From positions 248,001 to 312,000 of the forward strand of contig NZ_JAKZGL010000002.1 of NCBI RefSeq assembly GCF_022549355.1: DNA of 64,000 nt, given 5' to 3'. Positions 27,689 through 37,266 of this stretch are shown in pieces (position 1 is the stretch's first letter; every line of letters begins with the position of its first letter). Made by a program: the position numbers and the translations under genes. The notes beneath the pieces were generated by a model. It was given only the letters and a program-made list of their open reading frames with translations. It made no database searches and was not told the origin of the DNA. The stretch comes from Acinetobacter sp. NIPH 2699 (GTDB lineage Bacteria; Pseudomonadota; Gammaproteobacteria; Pseudomonadales; Moraxellaceae).

Positions 27689-28339
27689 ATGAAATTGGCT
27701 TTGTTTGATTTAGATCACACCCTGTTAAATACCGATTCTGACCATTCTTGGGGTGAATTTTTGGTCAATGAAGCTTTGGTCGATCCAGTTCATCATCGTC
27801 AAATGAATGACAAGTTTTACGCAGACTATAAAGCAGGGCAACTTGACCCAATTGCCTATAATGAATTTGTGTTTGAATTTTTAACTCAACACGACAATGA
27901 CTATTTAACAGAGTTACACCAGTTGTTTATGCAAAAGGTGATTCGTCCACAAATGCGTCCTCAAGGTTTTGATGCGATTAAGCGACATCAGGATTTAGGT
28001 CACACGATTGTTGGGATTACCGCAACCAGTGATTTTATTACTGCGCCGATCTTCCGTGAATTTGGCATTACCGAAATTATTGCCACCAATGCTGAAGTGA
28101 TTGATGGCAAATATACGGGTAAGGTGACAGGGGTACCATGCTATCAAAAAGGCAAGCTGGTGCGTTTGGATCAATGGTTAGCAGGCCGTGAGGTCAATGA
28201 ATCTTGGGCTTATTCCGATTCGATTAATGACCGTTTCTTATTGGAATACGCAACGCATGCGATTGCGGTGAACCCTGATAATCGCTTGGAAGTGCTTGCA
28301 CAACAACTAGCGTGGGAAATCCAAGATTGGTCGATTTGA
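27689..28339 (+). CDS. HAD-IB family phosphatase (SerB-like)
   Basis: The protein has 216 residues from the ATG at 27689; the in-frame ATG at 27677 would add MSIY. MKLALFDLDHTLLN contains motif I (D7, D9). GITATSDFI is motif II, KGKLVRLDQWL motif III and AYSDSINDRFLLEYA motif IV. The cap is of the C1 SerB type (TYR-rich YADYKAGQLDPIAYNEF). HAD-IB enzymes hydrolyse phosphoserine or related phosphomonoesters; the family is also annotated as histidinol-phosphatase-like. It is divergent from rppH, with a DUF2789 gene downstream. Confidence 0.85.
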   Translation: MKLALFDLDHTLLNTDSDHSWGEFLVNEALVDPVHHRQMNDKFYADYKAGQLDPIAYNEFVFEFLTQHDNDYLTELHQLFMQKVIRPQMRPQGFDAIKRHQDLGHTIVGITATSDFITAPIFREFGITEIIATNAEVIDGKYTGKVTGVPCYQKGKLVRLDQWLAGREVNESWAYSDSINDRFLLEYATHAIAVNPDNRLEVLAQQLAWEIQDWSI

Positions 28340-28420
28340 GTTGCTTCTGATGACTTTAATTTTTCGACAAACATGCTATGTTGATCTTTCAATAAGATGA
28401 AAGAATAGGAAAAATAAGTC

Positions 28421-28663
28421 ATGAATAATGTTAGACCAAGAATGACCAATTTATTTGAACAACTTGGCTTGGATTCAAGCGAAACGGCAATTGCACAATT
28501 TATTGATAGTCACCAACTTGATGCTGATATTAGTATTGTTGATGCGAGTTATTGGACGGATGGTCAGCGACAATTTTTAGCAGAAAAAATAAAGTCCGAT
28601 GGTGAATGGGCGATTGTTGTTGACCAATTAAATGAATCTTTGCATGAAGATTCAGTGAAGTAA
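28421..28663 (+). CDS. DUF2789 protein
   Basis: The protein has 80 residues. It begins with a short helix NLFEQLGLDSSETAIAQFIDSHQL and continues WTDGQRQFLAEKIKSDGEWAIVVDQLNESL, which is the DUF2789 pattern and length. It is cytosolic and all-helical by eye, with no known function. It follows the HAD-IB gene by 81 bases and is closed by a terminator. The ATG is preceded by AGGAAAAA. Confidence 0.85.
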   Translation: MNNVRPRMTNLFEQLGLDSSETAIAQFIDSHQLDADISIVDASYWTDGQRQFLAEKIKSDGEWAIVVDQLNESLHEDSVK

Positions 28664-28673
28664 TCATGATCAA

Positions 28674-28705
28674 AGAGCCTTTCCTGAATGACAGGAAGGC
28701 TTTTA
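28674..28705 (+). terminator. Terminator after the DUF2789 gene
   Basis: AGCCTTTCCTG and CAGGAAGGCT form a stem with one bulged T around AATGA, followed by TTTT. Confidence 0.8.
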
Positions 28706-28798
28706 TCATGAGATTTTTTATTATGTGACTGACGTTTTTTCGTCTTTTAAGATGAAATTATAAAAAGAAAAATCAATGTTGCAGTCGTCGCTAGAGGA

Positions 28799-29668
28799 TT
28801 AACTTTGACCAAGTTGCATCATCTGAATCAACTCTTCCGCAGCCTTAGATTGAATGCGGGCAGGGTGCCATACCATACCTAATTGTCGATTCATATCTAG
28901 ATTCAAATCTAACTGTTTTAAGTCTTGATTGAGCAATGTCTTTGGTAATACAGACCAGCCTAAGCCAATAGATACCAGCATTCTGATCGATTCTAATGGG
29001 TTATTGCTCATGCTAACCTTGGGTTTTAAGCCCTTTTTCTCAAATTCAGCAAGTGTGATTTGACTGGTATAGGTATGTGCTGCTGGAAGTAGGCTTGGAT
29101 AGGCAATTAAATCTTCTAACTTTAGTTGTGTTTGTTGCACGAGTGGATGAAAGGGTGATGCAACAAAAACCAAAGGATCATTCCAAATCGTCACATAGCG
29201 AAGGCGATCATCTCCCACGGGTGGCAAGGTCAAGAATGCAAGCTCTAACTCTCCAGCGAGAACATGCTCATGCGCTTGTTCAGAGTCGACAAAATGGACA
29301 TCTAAGGTGACTTGTGGAAAATGTTGTACAAAGTTTTTGAGTGGTTCTGCCAGATGATGTAATCCAATGTGATGACTGGTTCCGATTTTTAAACGACCTT
29401 GCACCTGTGTTTGTTCATGACTCAAGGTATGGTGAATGACCCCAAGCGCATTGAGCCAATTTCTTACTTGGGGTAATAGCGAATGTGCGGCATGCGTTGG
29501 CTGAATACCTCGACCCGCAGATTCGAACAGTTTGACATCAAAATAATCTTCTAAACTATGAATTCGTTTGGTCACGGCAGGTTGAGTAATAAACAGTTGT
29601 TCTGCTGCGATAGAAATTGAACCCGTTTCCATTACTTTCACGAAGGCTTCAAAAGCGGCAAGATTCAT
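28799..29668 (-). CDS. LysR-family transcriptional regulator
   Basis: The protein has 289 residues. The N-terminal winged HTH is classic: MNLAAFEAFVKVMETGSISIAAEQL with TQPAVTKRIHSLEDYF as recognition helix. The effector-binding domain runs ~90-289. The style (FDVKLFESAGRGIQPT, KIGTSHHIGLHHLAEPL) is like CysB/CbbR-type members, but the target is unknown. No metabolic gene is divergent next to it. The closest upstream gene is the small DUF2061 protein 130 bases away on the same strand. Confidence 0.88.
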   Translation of the reverse strand: MNLAAFEAFVKVMETGSISIAAEQLFITQPAVTKRIHSLEDYFDVKLFESAGRGIQPTHAAHSLLPQVRNWLNALGVIHHTLSHEQTQVQGRLKIGTSHHIGLHHLAEPLKNFVQHFPQVTLDVHFVDSEQAHEHVLAGELELAFLTLPPVGDDRLRYVTIWNDPLVFVASPFHPLVQQTQLKLEDLIAYPSLLPAAHTYTSQITLAEFEKKGLKPKVSMSNNPLESIRMLVSIGLGWSVLPKTLLNQDLKQLDLNLDMNRQLGMVWHPARIQSKAAEELIQMMQLGQS

Positions 29669-29796
29669 AATTTAGACTCGAAAATCATTTAGATTTATAT
29701 ATGTGTGGTGATGCTATAACCCAATCTACATCGCATTTTATTTTAGAGAAAAGAGGTGAGCAAACATAGCTTAACCGATATAGGTATAATTAAAAG

Positions 29797-30015
29797 TTAA
29801 GCTTTTTGTTCTGTTTTATTCCAAATTTTTTCATGAAAGAAGTATGCAAAAGCTTGTACGGTCGGTTCAAGCAAGCTTAAGGTGACAGCCATGATGAGAT
29901 TTCCCGTCACCATATAAGCAACAAGCATCGCTACTGTGATATGCATGAAGTAATAACTTAAGGTTTTTTTTAAGGTCCGTTGATTTTTAATCACGAACTG
30001 CTGGATATTTGCCAT
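29797..30015 (-). CDS. DUF2061 membrane protein
   Basis: The protein has 72 residues from the ATG at 30015, with AGGTATCAAC in front as ribosome site. The open frame extends 36 codons further up, but those codons cross a Fur-box-like site and look non-coding. TLKKTLSYYFMHITVAMLVAYMVTGNLIMAVTLSLLEPTVQAFAYFFHEKIWNK is the DUF2061 signature, with two membrane helices and the HE(K/R)xW end. The function is unknown. Confidence 0.85.
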   Translation of the reverse strand: MANIQQFVIKNQRTLKKTLSYYFMHITVAMLVAYMVTGNLIMAVTLSLLEPTVQAFAYFFHEKIWNKTEQKA

Positions 30016-30045
30016 GTTGATACCTAATGATGAATTTCGATTTAT

Positions 30046-30064
30046 ATAAATAATAATCATTATC
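30046..30064 (-). promoter_or_regulatory. Fur-box-like site before the DUF2061 gene
   Basis: On the minus strand GATAATGATTATTATTTAT matches the consensus GATAATGATAATCATTATC strongly in its first half and weaker in the second. It lies about 30 bases before the start codon, fitting iron-controlled expression. Confidence 0.45.
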
Positions 30065-30275
30065 AGTTGTAAAGTAAAAAAGAATTTTTGATTAATGACG
30101 ATTGGATTTATAAATCGCCTCATTCATGTATAAAAGTGTAATTTGCAAACAATGTTTAAAGCTCAACAAAAGATAGTCGATTGATTTAAAATATTTTTAA
30201 TCAGATATGAAGGCTAAGGTTTTAAAGCTGGAATTTATCATTCCAAAAAGTTTGTTAATTTATAAAAATGATAAA

Positions 30276-30304
30276 TTAGATTTATGTGAAACGATGGTTA
30301 TAAT
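30276..30304 (+). promoter_or_regulatory. Weak candidate promoter of leuC
   Basis: TATAAT at 30299-30304 has a poor -35 (TTAGAT) 17 bases upstream. It sits about 55 bases before the leuC ATG. No leucine-rich leader peptide was recognised. Confidence 0.35.
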
Positions 30305-30359
30305 CAGTCTAAGATTAAAATTACCCAGTCCTATGACAAGCACGATGGAGAGCGACGAC

Positions 30360-31778
30360 ATGGCAGGCAAAACATTGTATGACAAATTATGGGATGACCA
30401 TTTAGTTACCCAACGTGATGATGGATCGTGCTTAATTTATATCGATCGTCATTTATTGCATGAAGTGACCAGCCCCCAAGCTTTTGAAGGTTTACAGCTT
30501 GCAGGCCGTCAACCATGGCGTTTAAGTGCCAATGTCGCAACACCTGACCATAACGTTCCAACGTCTAAAAAAGAGCGTGAACAAGGGATTGCAGGGATTG
30601 AAGATGAAACCTCTCGTATCCAAGTGCAAACTTTAGATGATAACTGTAAAACCTTTAATATTGTTGAATTCGGAATTAATGATATCCGTCAAGGGATTGC
30701 ACATGTGGTTGGACCAGAGCAGGGTTTGACTTTGCCTGGGATGACTGTGGTTTGTGGTGACTCACATACCGCCACACATGGTGCCTTTGGGTGCTTGGCG
30801 CATGGAATTGGCACATCAGAAGTTGAACATGTATTAGCAACACAGTGTTTAGTACAGAAAAAATCGAAGAACATGTTAGTGCGTGTGGATGGTGTATTAG
30901 GCAAGGGCGTGACATCGAAAGATGTGGTATTGGCGATCATCGGTAAAATTGGCACAGCGGGTGGTACAGGCTACGCGATTGAATTTGGCGGACAAGTGTT
31001 CCGTGATATGTCGATTGAAGGTCGTATGACCGTGTGCAATATGGCGATCGAAGCAGGTGCTCGTGTTGGTATGGTTGCTGTTGATGACAAAACCATTGCC
31101 TACGTGAAAGACCGTAACTATGCACCTAAAGGTGAACAGTGGGATCAAGCAGTTGCGTATTGGAATACATTACACTCTGATGAAGATGCGGCATTTGATG
31201 CTGTCGTGGTCTTGAATGGTGCAGAGATTGAACCACAAGTATCTTGGGGAACTTCTCCAGAAATGGTCATTCCAGTCACGCAAGCAGTGCCAACTTTAGA
31301 ACAAGCCAAAGATGATGTGCAACGTAATGACTGGTCCCGTGCTTATCAATATATGGGGTTGAATGCAGGTCAGGCATTGGCGGATATTCAATTAGACCGC
31401 GTTTTTATTGGTTCATGTACCAACTCTCGTATTGAAGATATTCGTGCCGCTGCAGAAGTCGTGAAAGGTCGTAAGGTTGCTTCAAGCATCAAACAGGCGA
31501 TGATTGTTCCGGGTTCAGGGTTAGTGAAACAACAAGCTGAAAAAGAAGGTTTAGATCAAATTTTCTTGGCAGCTGGTTTTGAATGGCGTGAACCGGGATG
31601 CTCAATGTGTTTGGCGATGAATGCTGACAAGTTACAACCGGGTGAACATTGTGCATCTACCTCGAATCGTAACTTTGAAGGTCGTCAGGGCAATGGTGGG
31701 CGTACCCATTTAGTCAGCCCAGCGATGGCGGCTGCGGCTGCGATTGCAGGTCATTTCGTTGATGTTCGTTCATTCTAA
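30360..31778 (+). CDS. leuC: 3-isopropylmalate dehydratase large subunit
   Basis: The protein has 472 residues from the ATG at 30360, where GGAGAGCGACGAC gives a proper ribosome site. The frame begins 51 codons earlier, but that part is untypical. The iron-sulfur cysteines are in GSCTNSR near 350 and EPGCSMC near 405. HTATHGAFG is the aconitase-type substrate loop. With LeuD it isomerises 2-isopropylmalate to 3-isopropylmalate in leucine synthesis. It is first in leuC-leuD-lipoprotein-leuB, all on the plus strand. Confidence 0.95.
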   Translation: MAGKTLYDKLWDDHLVTQRDDGSCLIYIDRHLLHEVTSPQAFEGLQLAGRQPWRLSANVATPDHNVPTSKKEREQGIAGIEDETSRIQVQTLDDNCKTFNIVEFGINDIRQGIAHVVGPEQGLTLPGMTVVCGDSHTATHGAFGCLAHGIGTSEVEHVLATQCLVQKKSKNMLVRVDGVLGKGVTSKDVVLAIIGKIGTAGGTGYAIEFGGQVFRDMSIEGRMTVCNMAIEAGARVGMVAVDDKTIAYVKDRNYAPKGEQWDQAVAYWNTLHSDEDAAFDAVVVLNGAEIEPQVSWGTSPEMVIPVTQAVPTLEQAKDDVQRNDWSRAYQYMGLNAGQALADIQLDRVFIGSCTNSRIEDIRAAAEVVKGRKVASSIKQAMIVPGSGLVKQQAEKEGLDQIFLAAGFEWREPGCSMCLAMNADKLQPGEHCASTSNRNFEGRQGNGGRTHLVSPAMAAAAAIAGHFVDVRSF

Positions 31779-31790
31779 GGGAGCAAAATC

Positions 31791-32438
31791 ATGGAAAAAT
31801 ACACTGTAGAACAAGGTATTGTTGCACCTTTAGATCGTGCCAATGTAGATACCGATTTGATCATTCCAAAGCAATTTTTGAAATCGATTAAACGTACTGG
31901 ATTCGGTGATAATTTATTTGATGAATTACGTTATTTAGATGAAGGTTATTTAGGTCAAGATATTAGCAAGCGCCCTCAAAATCCTGACTTTGTTTTAAAC
32001 CAGCCTCGCTATCAAGGTTCGACGATTTTGTTGGCACGTACCAATTTTGGCTGTGGCTCGAGTCGTGAGCATGCACCATGGGCGTTAAATGAATATGGTT
32101 TCCGTACGGTGATTGCGCCAAGCTTTGCAGATATTTTCTTTAATAACTGTTTTAAAAATGGCATGTTGCCGGTGATCTTGTCTGAAGAAATCGTCGATCA
32201 GTTATTTAAAGAGTGTGCTGAAGAAGGTTATCAATTGACTATTGATTTGGAAGCCCAACAAGTGCGGACACCAACAGGCGAGTCCTTTAATTTTGAGATT
32301 GACCCATTTCGTAAACATTGTTTGCTTAATGGTTTAGATGACATTGGTCTAACCTTACAAGTTGCAGATGAGATTCGTGCTTTTGAGGCAAAAGCCAAAC
32401 AAGTGCGTCCTTGGGTGTTTGATGAAATCAAAGCTTAG
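31791..32438 (+). CDS. leuD: 3-isopropylmalate dehydratase small subunit
   Basis: The protein has 215 residues. The N-terminal block [18 protein letters not shown] and [13 protein letters not shown] near 85-97 are the aconitase swivel-domain signatures of LeuD. It forms the heterodimer with LeuC. It is 12 bases downstream of leuC with GGGAGC as ribosome site, so the two are one operon. Confidence 0.95.
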   Translation: MEKYTVEQGIVAPLDRANVDTDLIIPKQFLKSIKRTGFGDNLFDELRYLDEGYLGQDISKRPQNPDFVLNQPRYQGSTILLARTNFGCGSSREHAPWALNEYGFRTVIAPSFADIFFNNCFKNGMLPVILSEEIVDQLFKECAEEGYQLTIDLEAQQVRTPTGESFNFEIDPFRKHCLLNGLDDIGLTLQVADEIRAFEAKAKQVRPWVFDEIKA

Positions 32439-32553
32439 TTGTTTGAATACAATTTGAACATAGTCATGGCGTAGCGATACAACTCTTGCTAACATGCGAA
32501 CAGAGATTATTTTTGCTTGCATGCTGATATAACATGAGGACTGGGCCTGAACA

Positions 32554-33129
32554 ATGAGAAGCTTATTAGCACGCAATATTTTGCTGTGTTTATGTGTTGG
32601 TACGACTTTAACTGCCTGTCAAAATACACGTCATGTGGTTGATCAGGTTCGTATTGCTCAAAACATTTTAGAGCAGAAAGCCAATAACGCAACGCTATAT
32701 TGTTCAGGCGTGGAAAATTGTGAATTTGCGCGAATCGATGATATTGAGGTAATTAATGCAACCTCGCATCGCATTAGTAGAGAAGCGATGGAACGAGGTA
32801 TTGTGAGACTTCAAGGTTCGGTTTTTAGTCGAAAGCAACAAGTTTATTTGAGTGTTCCTGCTAAACAATATGAAATTGTGATTCGCTTTTACCCGATCTC
32901 CTTAGATCGTGCAGAGATTTTCCATGTCATTCATGAATTCAAACCTTATTTAAACTATACCTTTAAAATGTATAGAAATAGGCCAAAAGGTTCAGGGAGT
33001 TTGTTGAATGTATCTGCACCTGAGCCGTTATGTGTTGATTTACTGCAAGAGCAACGCACCATTCGCCGTTTTTGCCGGTCTTATGATGTACGAAAAGGCT
33101 TAGGCGAGTTTATTGAGAAAAAGATTTAA
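32554..33129 (+). CDS. Lipoprotein of unknown function in the leu cluster
   Basis: The protein has 191 residues. The signal ends in lipobox LTAC (about Cys22), so it is lipid-anchored. The mature part has a possible Cys pair in YCSGVENC, a beta-rich region KQQVYLSVPAKQYEIVIRFYPIS and a C-terminal FCRSYDVRKGL. I do not recognise a domain. It sits between leuD (115-base gap) and leuB (43-base gap) on the same strand, so it probably shares the leu transcript, though nothing in its sequence suggests amino-acid metabolism. Confidence 0.72.
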   Translation: MRSLLARNILLCLCVGTTLTACQNTRHVVDQVRIAQNILEQKANNATLYCSGVENCEFARIDDIEVINATSHRISREAMERGIVRLQGSVFSRKQQVYLSVPAKQYEIVIRFYPISLDRAEIFHVIHEFKPYLNYTFKMYRNRPKGSGSLLNVSAPEPLCVDLLQEQRTIRRFCRSYDVRKGLGEFIEKKI

Positions 33130-33172
33130 TCGGCTTGCAGTATAAACTGCTTCTATCAAAGTGGAAAAATAG

Positions 33173-34252
33173 ATGTCTAAACATATTTTAATTTTAGCGG
33201 GTGATGGTATTGGCCCTGAAATTGTGGCTGCTGCTGAAAAAGTTTTAACCAAGGTCAATGATCAATTTAATCTAGATTTGACATGGGAGCATGGTTTGCT
33301 CGGTGGTTCTGCAATTGATGCACATGGCGAACCCTATCCAGCAATCACCAGTGAACAAGCAAAAAAAGCAGATGCGATTTTATTGGGTGCCGTTGGTGGT
33401 CCAAAATGGGATAGCATTGAGCGTTCGATTCGTCCAGAACGTGGTTTACTCAAAATCCGTAGTGAATTGAATTTATTCGCAAATCTACGTCCAGCGATTT
33501 TGTATCCACAATTGGCAGATGCTTCTAGTTTAAAGCCTGAAATTGTTGCAGGTTTAGATATTTTGATTGTCCGCGAACTCACAGGCGGTATTTATTTTGG
33601 TCAGCCTCGTGGTATTCGTGAGCTGGAAAATGGTGAAAAACAAGGCTATAACACTGACGTTTATTCAGAAAGCGAAATTAAACGTATTGCTAAGGTTGCG
33701 TTTGAGCTGGCTGGATTACGTGGTGGCAAAGTGTGTTCAGTCGATAAAGCCAATGTACTTGAAGTAACAGAGTTGTGGAAGCAAACCGTTACGGATCTAC
33801 AGCAAGCGCAATATTCAAATATTCAGTTGTCGCATATGTATGTCGATAACGCTGCGATGCAATTGGTTCGTGCACCGAAACAGTTTGATGTCATTGTGAC
33901 AGGTAACTTATTCGGTGATATTTTGTCGGACGAAGCGGCAATGCTCACTGGTTCAATTGGTATGTTGCCTTCTGCTTCATTAGATGAAAATGGCAAAGGC
34001 ATGTACGAACCATGTCATGGTTCTGCGCCAGATATTGCTGGTCAAAACGTCGCAAATCCACTTGCCACGGTGCTTTCTGTTGCGATGATGTTGCGCTATA
34101 CCTTCCGTGAAGAGGCTGCTGCTAAAGCGATTGAAGATGCTGTAGGCCAAGTATTAGATCAAGGTTTACGTACCGCAGATATTATGTCTGAAGGGATGCG
34201 TAAAGTGGGTACAGATGCGATGGGTGACGCGGTTGTTACAGCGCTAAGCTAG
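33173..34252 (+). CDS. leuB: 3-isopropylmalate dehydrogenase
   Basis: The protein has 359 residues. GDGIGPEIV at the N-terminus, the substrate arginines in [21 protein letters not shown], Tyr in [10 protein letters not shown] and the metal-binding [17 protein letters not shown] are all present. It oxidises and decarboxylates 3-isopropylmalate with NAD. It closes the leu cluster and is followed by a good terminator. In Pseudomonas the next genes would be asd, fimV and truA. Here they are also close by, but inverted. Confidence 0.96.
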   Translation: MSKHILILAGDGIGPEIVAAAEKVLTKVNDQFNLDLTWEHGLLGGSAIDAHGEPYPAITSEQAKKADAILLGAVGGPKWDSIERSIRPERGLLKIRSELNLFANLRPAILYPQLADASSLKPEIVAGLDILIVRELTGGIYFGQPRGIRELENGEKQGYNTDVYSESEIKRIAKVAFELAGLRGGKVCSVDKANVLEVTELWKQTVTDLQQAQYSNIQLSHMYVDNAAMQLVRAPKQFDVIVTGNLFGDILSDEAAMLTGSIGMLPSASLDENGKGMYEPCHGSAPDIAGQNVANPLATVLSVAMMLRYTFREEAAAKAIEDAVGQVLDQGLRTADIMSEGMRKVGTDAMGDAVVTALS

Positions 34253-34264
34253 ATCTCTATATTG

Positions 34265-34295
34265 AAAAAAACGCAGCAAAGGCTGCGTTTTTTTA
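34265..34295 (+). terminator. Terminator of the leu cluster
   Basis: AAAAAACGCAGC / GCTGCGTTTTTT around AAAG, ending in a long T-run. Confidence 0.92.
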
Positions 34296-34309
34296 TTTGG
34301 TATATAGCT

Positions 34310-34717
34310 TTAGCAAGCTTTGCCTTCATAGCGAATTGAGCGCGCGATCTGTTGCTGATCTAACTCAAAAATAATATGACAATAAAAATTAACATCGTAG
34401 GATTGTTGACCTGTCTGGGCCATACCTATACGTGCAGAACTTCCCATACCTGAACCCGATTCACCAAATGATTGTGGCATTGGCACTGGAATATTGATGG
34501 GGCGGAGTACTGTGAAAATCAAAGAATGATCCGTTTTTTGAGGTTTTTTTAGGGTTTGAAAGCCTAAGTCCTTCAAGTCGAGCTTGTGCTGAATGTCATT
34601 AGCTGACTGCCCAATATAAGGCTGTAGGTAATCTTGCAGTTGAATCGATTGCCACCCAGGTGTTGCACAGCCTTGTAATAATAATGCGAAAAGCGTAATA
34701 AAAATTTTATAATGCAT
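34310..34717 (-). CDS. Small lipoprotein, unknown function
   Basis: The protein has 135 residues. The signal peptide ends in lipobox LLQGC (Cys17). Two blocks are notable: a segment like DYLQPYIGQSANDIQHKLDLKDLG, which resembles SmpA/OmlA-type small folds, and a Gly/Ser/Met linker SFGESGSGMGSSARIGMAQ. Cysteines in FYCH and at the last residue may pair. Such proteins are frequent in Acinetobacter but without an assigned role. It is monocistronic and convergent with leuB. Confidence 0.7.
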   Translation of the reverse strand: MHYKIFITLFALLLQGCATPGWQSIQLQDYLQPYIGQSANDIQHKLDLKDLGFQTLKKPQKTDHSLIFTVLRPINIPVPMPQSFGESGSGMGSSARIGMAQTGQQSYDVNFYCHIIFELDQQQIARSIRYEGKAC

Positions 34718-34903
34718 TGTGGCTATTTCCGTATATTTGGAATCAATAATTATTATATATTTGATTGATGAACATGAGAGAAATATATAAATCTATCCGT
34801 TTTTGAGACAAGACTATGTGAGGGCAATACTCGCGTATCACCGCTGATGACTTAAGTATTTAGTGAATGTCAGGGGATTAGATATAGGTACATATATCTT
34901 ATA

Positions 34904-34930
34904 AAAAAAGCCACGAGATGTGGCTTTTTT
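34904..34930 (-). terminator. Terminator of infA
   Basis: AAAAAAGCCAC / GTGGCTTTTTT, an 11-bp stem around GAGAT, with T-run on the minus strand. Confidence 0.9.
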
Positions 34931-34944
34931 GCATTCACTAATTC

Positions 34945-35166
34945 TTAGCGCGCACGATAAGTGATACGACCCTTTGTCAAATCATAAGGTGTCATTTCAA
35001 CTTTTACACTGTCACCTGTCAAAATACGGATATAGTGTTTACGCATTTTACCAGAAATGTGAGCAATAACTTCGTGACCGTTTTCTAAACGTACACGGAA
35101 CATCGTATTAGGAAGCGTTTCGGTGACAACGCCTTCGAACTCAATGAGTTCCTCTTTATTGGCCAT
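34945..35166 (-). CDS. infA: Translation initiation factor IF-1
   Basis: The protein has 73 residues, the usual length. The OB-fold S1-like sequence [41 protein letters not shown] is diagnostic. It binds the 30S A site during initiation. It is a single gene with its own terminator. An AraC-type regulator is divergent upstream. Confidence 0.98.
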   Translation of the reverse strand: MANKEELIEFEGVVTETLPNTMFRVRLENGHEVIAHISGKMRKHYIRILTGDSVKVEMTPYDLTKGRITYRAR

Positions 35167-35393
35167 AGCCTACCTGAGATCAAATTGGAAAGGCGCAAAT
35201 TATAGTCAATTTATTTAAAATTTACAAGATATAAGCTAAGCAAGGCTGTCAGTTATTAATCAAAAGAACTGTCAGACAATTTATAATTTTTTTTACAAAA
35301 GAAGCAGAATAGTGTTGTCAGTTTGGTCAATCAACGTTAATCTAAAATTATTGTTCATTGTCACAATAACGTATCAACAGGGAAGGGCACTGC

Positions 35394-36404
35394 GTGGGTC
35401 AGCTAACAGATGCATCGGTTGTATTGCGCTTTGGTTATCAGGCAATTCGTAAAGCAGGATTACCAACCGAAGAGATTTTAACAAAGGCAGGGGTTGCACT
35501 CAATCAAGTTGATACCAATGCAAGAACGCCGTTAAGTGCACAGCATGCTTTTTGGATTGCTGCACGGGATGTGAGTAATGATCAAGATATTGGGCTGCAT
35601 TTAGGGGAATATTTACCACTCTATCGTGGTCAAGTGATTGAGCATTTATTTATCAGTAGTGAAACCTTTGGTGAAGGCTTAAAGCGTGCCTTGGCGTATC
35701 AACGTCTGATTAGTGATGCTTTTGATGCGAAACTTATTGTTGAAGATGGTCGCTGTTATTTAAGTAATGGTGAACAACTATGGCCTGACCAATTCGTGAA
35801 TCGTCATTTTTCTGAATGTGCGATGTCCGGTATTTTACGTTTCTTTAAGTTTATTACTGAAGGTCAATTTCAGCCGATTTATATTGATTTTAACTTCAAT
35901 GAGGGGGCTGAGGATGATGAATATTTTAGAGTGTATGACTGTCCAGTTAGCTTAGGTCAAAGAGAGACCCGCATTTATTTCGATGCATCGGTTCTGGATT
36001 ATCCATTATGGCAAGCTGAGCCAGAGTTGCTGCAACTGCATGAACAGCTTGCAATTGAAAAATTACAAGAACTTGCACGCTATGATTTGGTTGGTGAGGT
36101 TCGTCGTGCGATTGGTTCGACCTTGGAAAGTGGTGAGACCACCTTGGAAACTGTTGCTGCACAACTCAATATTACACCGCGTCGTTTAAGAACACAGCTC
36201 AGTGAAGCAAATACCAGTTTTCAGCAAATTCTTTCAGATTATCGTTGTCGTCTAGCCAAGAAACTACTCGCAAATACTACTGAAAGTGTCGAGCGTATTG
36301 TGTATTTAACGGGGTTCTCTGAACCAAGTACTTTCTATCGTGCATTTAAACGTTGGACCAATGAAACCCCAGTAGAATATCGTAAACGCAAACAGCGTCA
36401 GTGA
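35394..36404 (+). CDS. AraC-family transcriptional regulator
   Basis: The protein has 336 residues. It starts with GTG at 35394, supported by GGAAGGGC at 7-8 bases. The N-terminal ~190 residues are the arabinose-operon-regulator-like ligand domain found in OruR/ArgR-type AraC proteins. The C-terminal 240-330 has the double HTH: ETVAAQLNITPRRLRTQLSEANTSFQQILSDYR and VERIVYLTGFSEPSTFYRAFKRWTNETPVEYRK. The target is unknown: infA is divergent and truA convergent, so it must act elsewhere or on itself. Confidence 0.88.
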   Translation: MGQLTDASVVLRFGYQAIRKAGLPTEEILTKAGVALNQVDTNARTPLSAQHAFWIAARDVSNDQDIGLHLGEYLPLYRGQVIEHLFISSETFGEGLKRALAYQRLISDAFDAKLIVEDGRCYLSNGEQLWPDQFVNRHFSECAMSGILRFFKFITEGQFQPIYIDFNFNEGAEDDEYFRVYDCPVSLGQRETRIYFDASVLDYPLWQAEPELLQLHEQLAIEKLQELARYDLVGEVRRAIGSTLESGETTLETVAAQLNITPRRLRTQLSEANTSFQQILSDYRCRLAKKLLANTTESVERIVYLTGFSEPSTFYRAFKRWTNETPVEYRKRKQRQ

Positions 36405-36424
36405 TTTCAACTGATCCATGGAAG

Positions 36425-36456
36425 AAGCCTTATCTCGAAAGATAAGGCTTTTTTTA
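36425..36456. terminator. Terminator between the AraC gene and truA
   Basis: AAGCCTTATC / GATAAGGCTT around TCGAAA, with a T-run on the plus strand, overlapping the truA stop region. Confidence 0.85.
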
Positions 36457-37251
36457 TTCAGCTAAATTTAACCACTGTGGTCCCAGTGGCGGCTGTGGTA
36501 AATCAAAATGTTCTGGATAATAGGCCTGAATAAAATAAAGCCCGTCAGCAGGTGCAGTGATGCCCGCAGCTTTGCGATCTTCAGCGGCAAACATGGTGTC
36601 AATATGTTCAATGTCATATAGTCCTTGTCCGATTTCAAGCAAACACCCCATGATATTTCGAACCATATGATGTAAAAAGCCATCGGCTTGAATATCAAGC
36701 ACGAGGTAGCGACCATGTTCAAACAGACGACAGTGTTTCACATGCCGTACAGGTTGATTGGACTGACATGCTGCTGCGCGGAAAGATTCAAAATTATGCG
36801 TGCCTTCAAATTTTGCTGCGGCAGTGATCATTTTCTTCACATCTAAATTTTGATAGAGATGGGTGACTTGTTTGTGTAATAGCGCAGGCCGCATTGGTGC
36901 ATTGTAAACCACATAGCGATAGCGTCGCGCAATTGCTTTGAACCGTGCATGGAAGCTTTCATCCATACATTTGATCCATTGAATCGAAATATCTTTAGGA
37001 AGTTGACTATTTGCGCCCATGATCCAGCCACGTTCAGGGCGAATGGCTGCTGTATCAAAGTGTGCCACCATGTTGGTCGCATGTACACCGGCATCGGTAC
37101 GTCCAGCGCCATGTAAAATGATGGTTTCATTGGCAACTTTGCTGAGTACTTTTTCAATTGTATCCTGAACACTTGCAATGCCCGCTTGTTGGGTTTGCCA
37201 ACCACGGTATTGAGTACCGCAAAATTCAATACCGATTGCATAACGTTGCAT
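36454..37251 (-). CDS. truA: tRNA pseudouridine synthase A
   Basis: The protein has 265 residues. GRTDAGVHATNMVAHFD carries the catalytic Asp, and RYRYVVYN and FLHHMVRNIMGCL are family blocks. TruA modifies positions 38-40 of tRNAs, including the tRNA-Lys genes of this window. The upstream asparaginase gene ends 15 bases before, so both are probably in one transcript. Confidence 0.96.
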   Translation of the reverse strand: MQRYAIGIEFCGTQYRGWQTQQAGIASVQDTIEKVLSKVANETIILHGAGRTDAGVHATNMVAHFDTAAIRPERGWIMGANSQLPKDISIQWIKCMDESFHARFKAIARRYRYVVYNAPMRPALLHKQVTHLYQNLDVKKMITAAAKFEGTHNFESFRAAACQSNQPVRHVKHCRLFEHGRYLVLDIQADGFLHHMVRNIMGCLLEIGQGLYDIEHIDTMFAAEDRKAAGITAPADGLYFIQAYYPEHFDLPQPPLGPQWLNLAE

Positions 37252-37266
37252 GTCTTAACCTCAAGA

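Noticed and set aside
29797..30123. 108-codon version of the DUF2061 gene
   Set aside because: The extra 36 codons cross the Fur-box-like site and lack a start signal. The 72-residue form matches the family.
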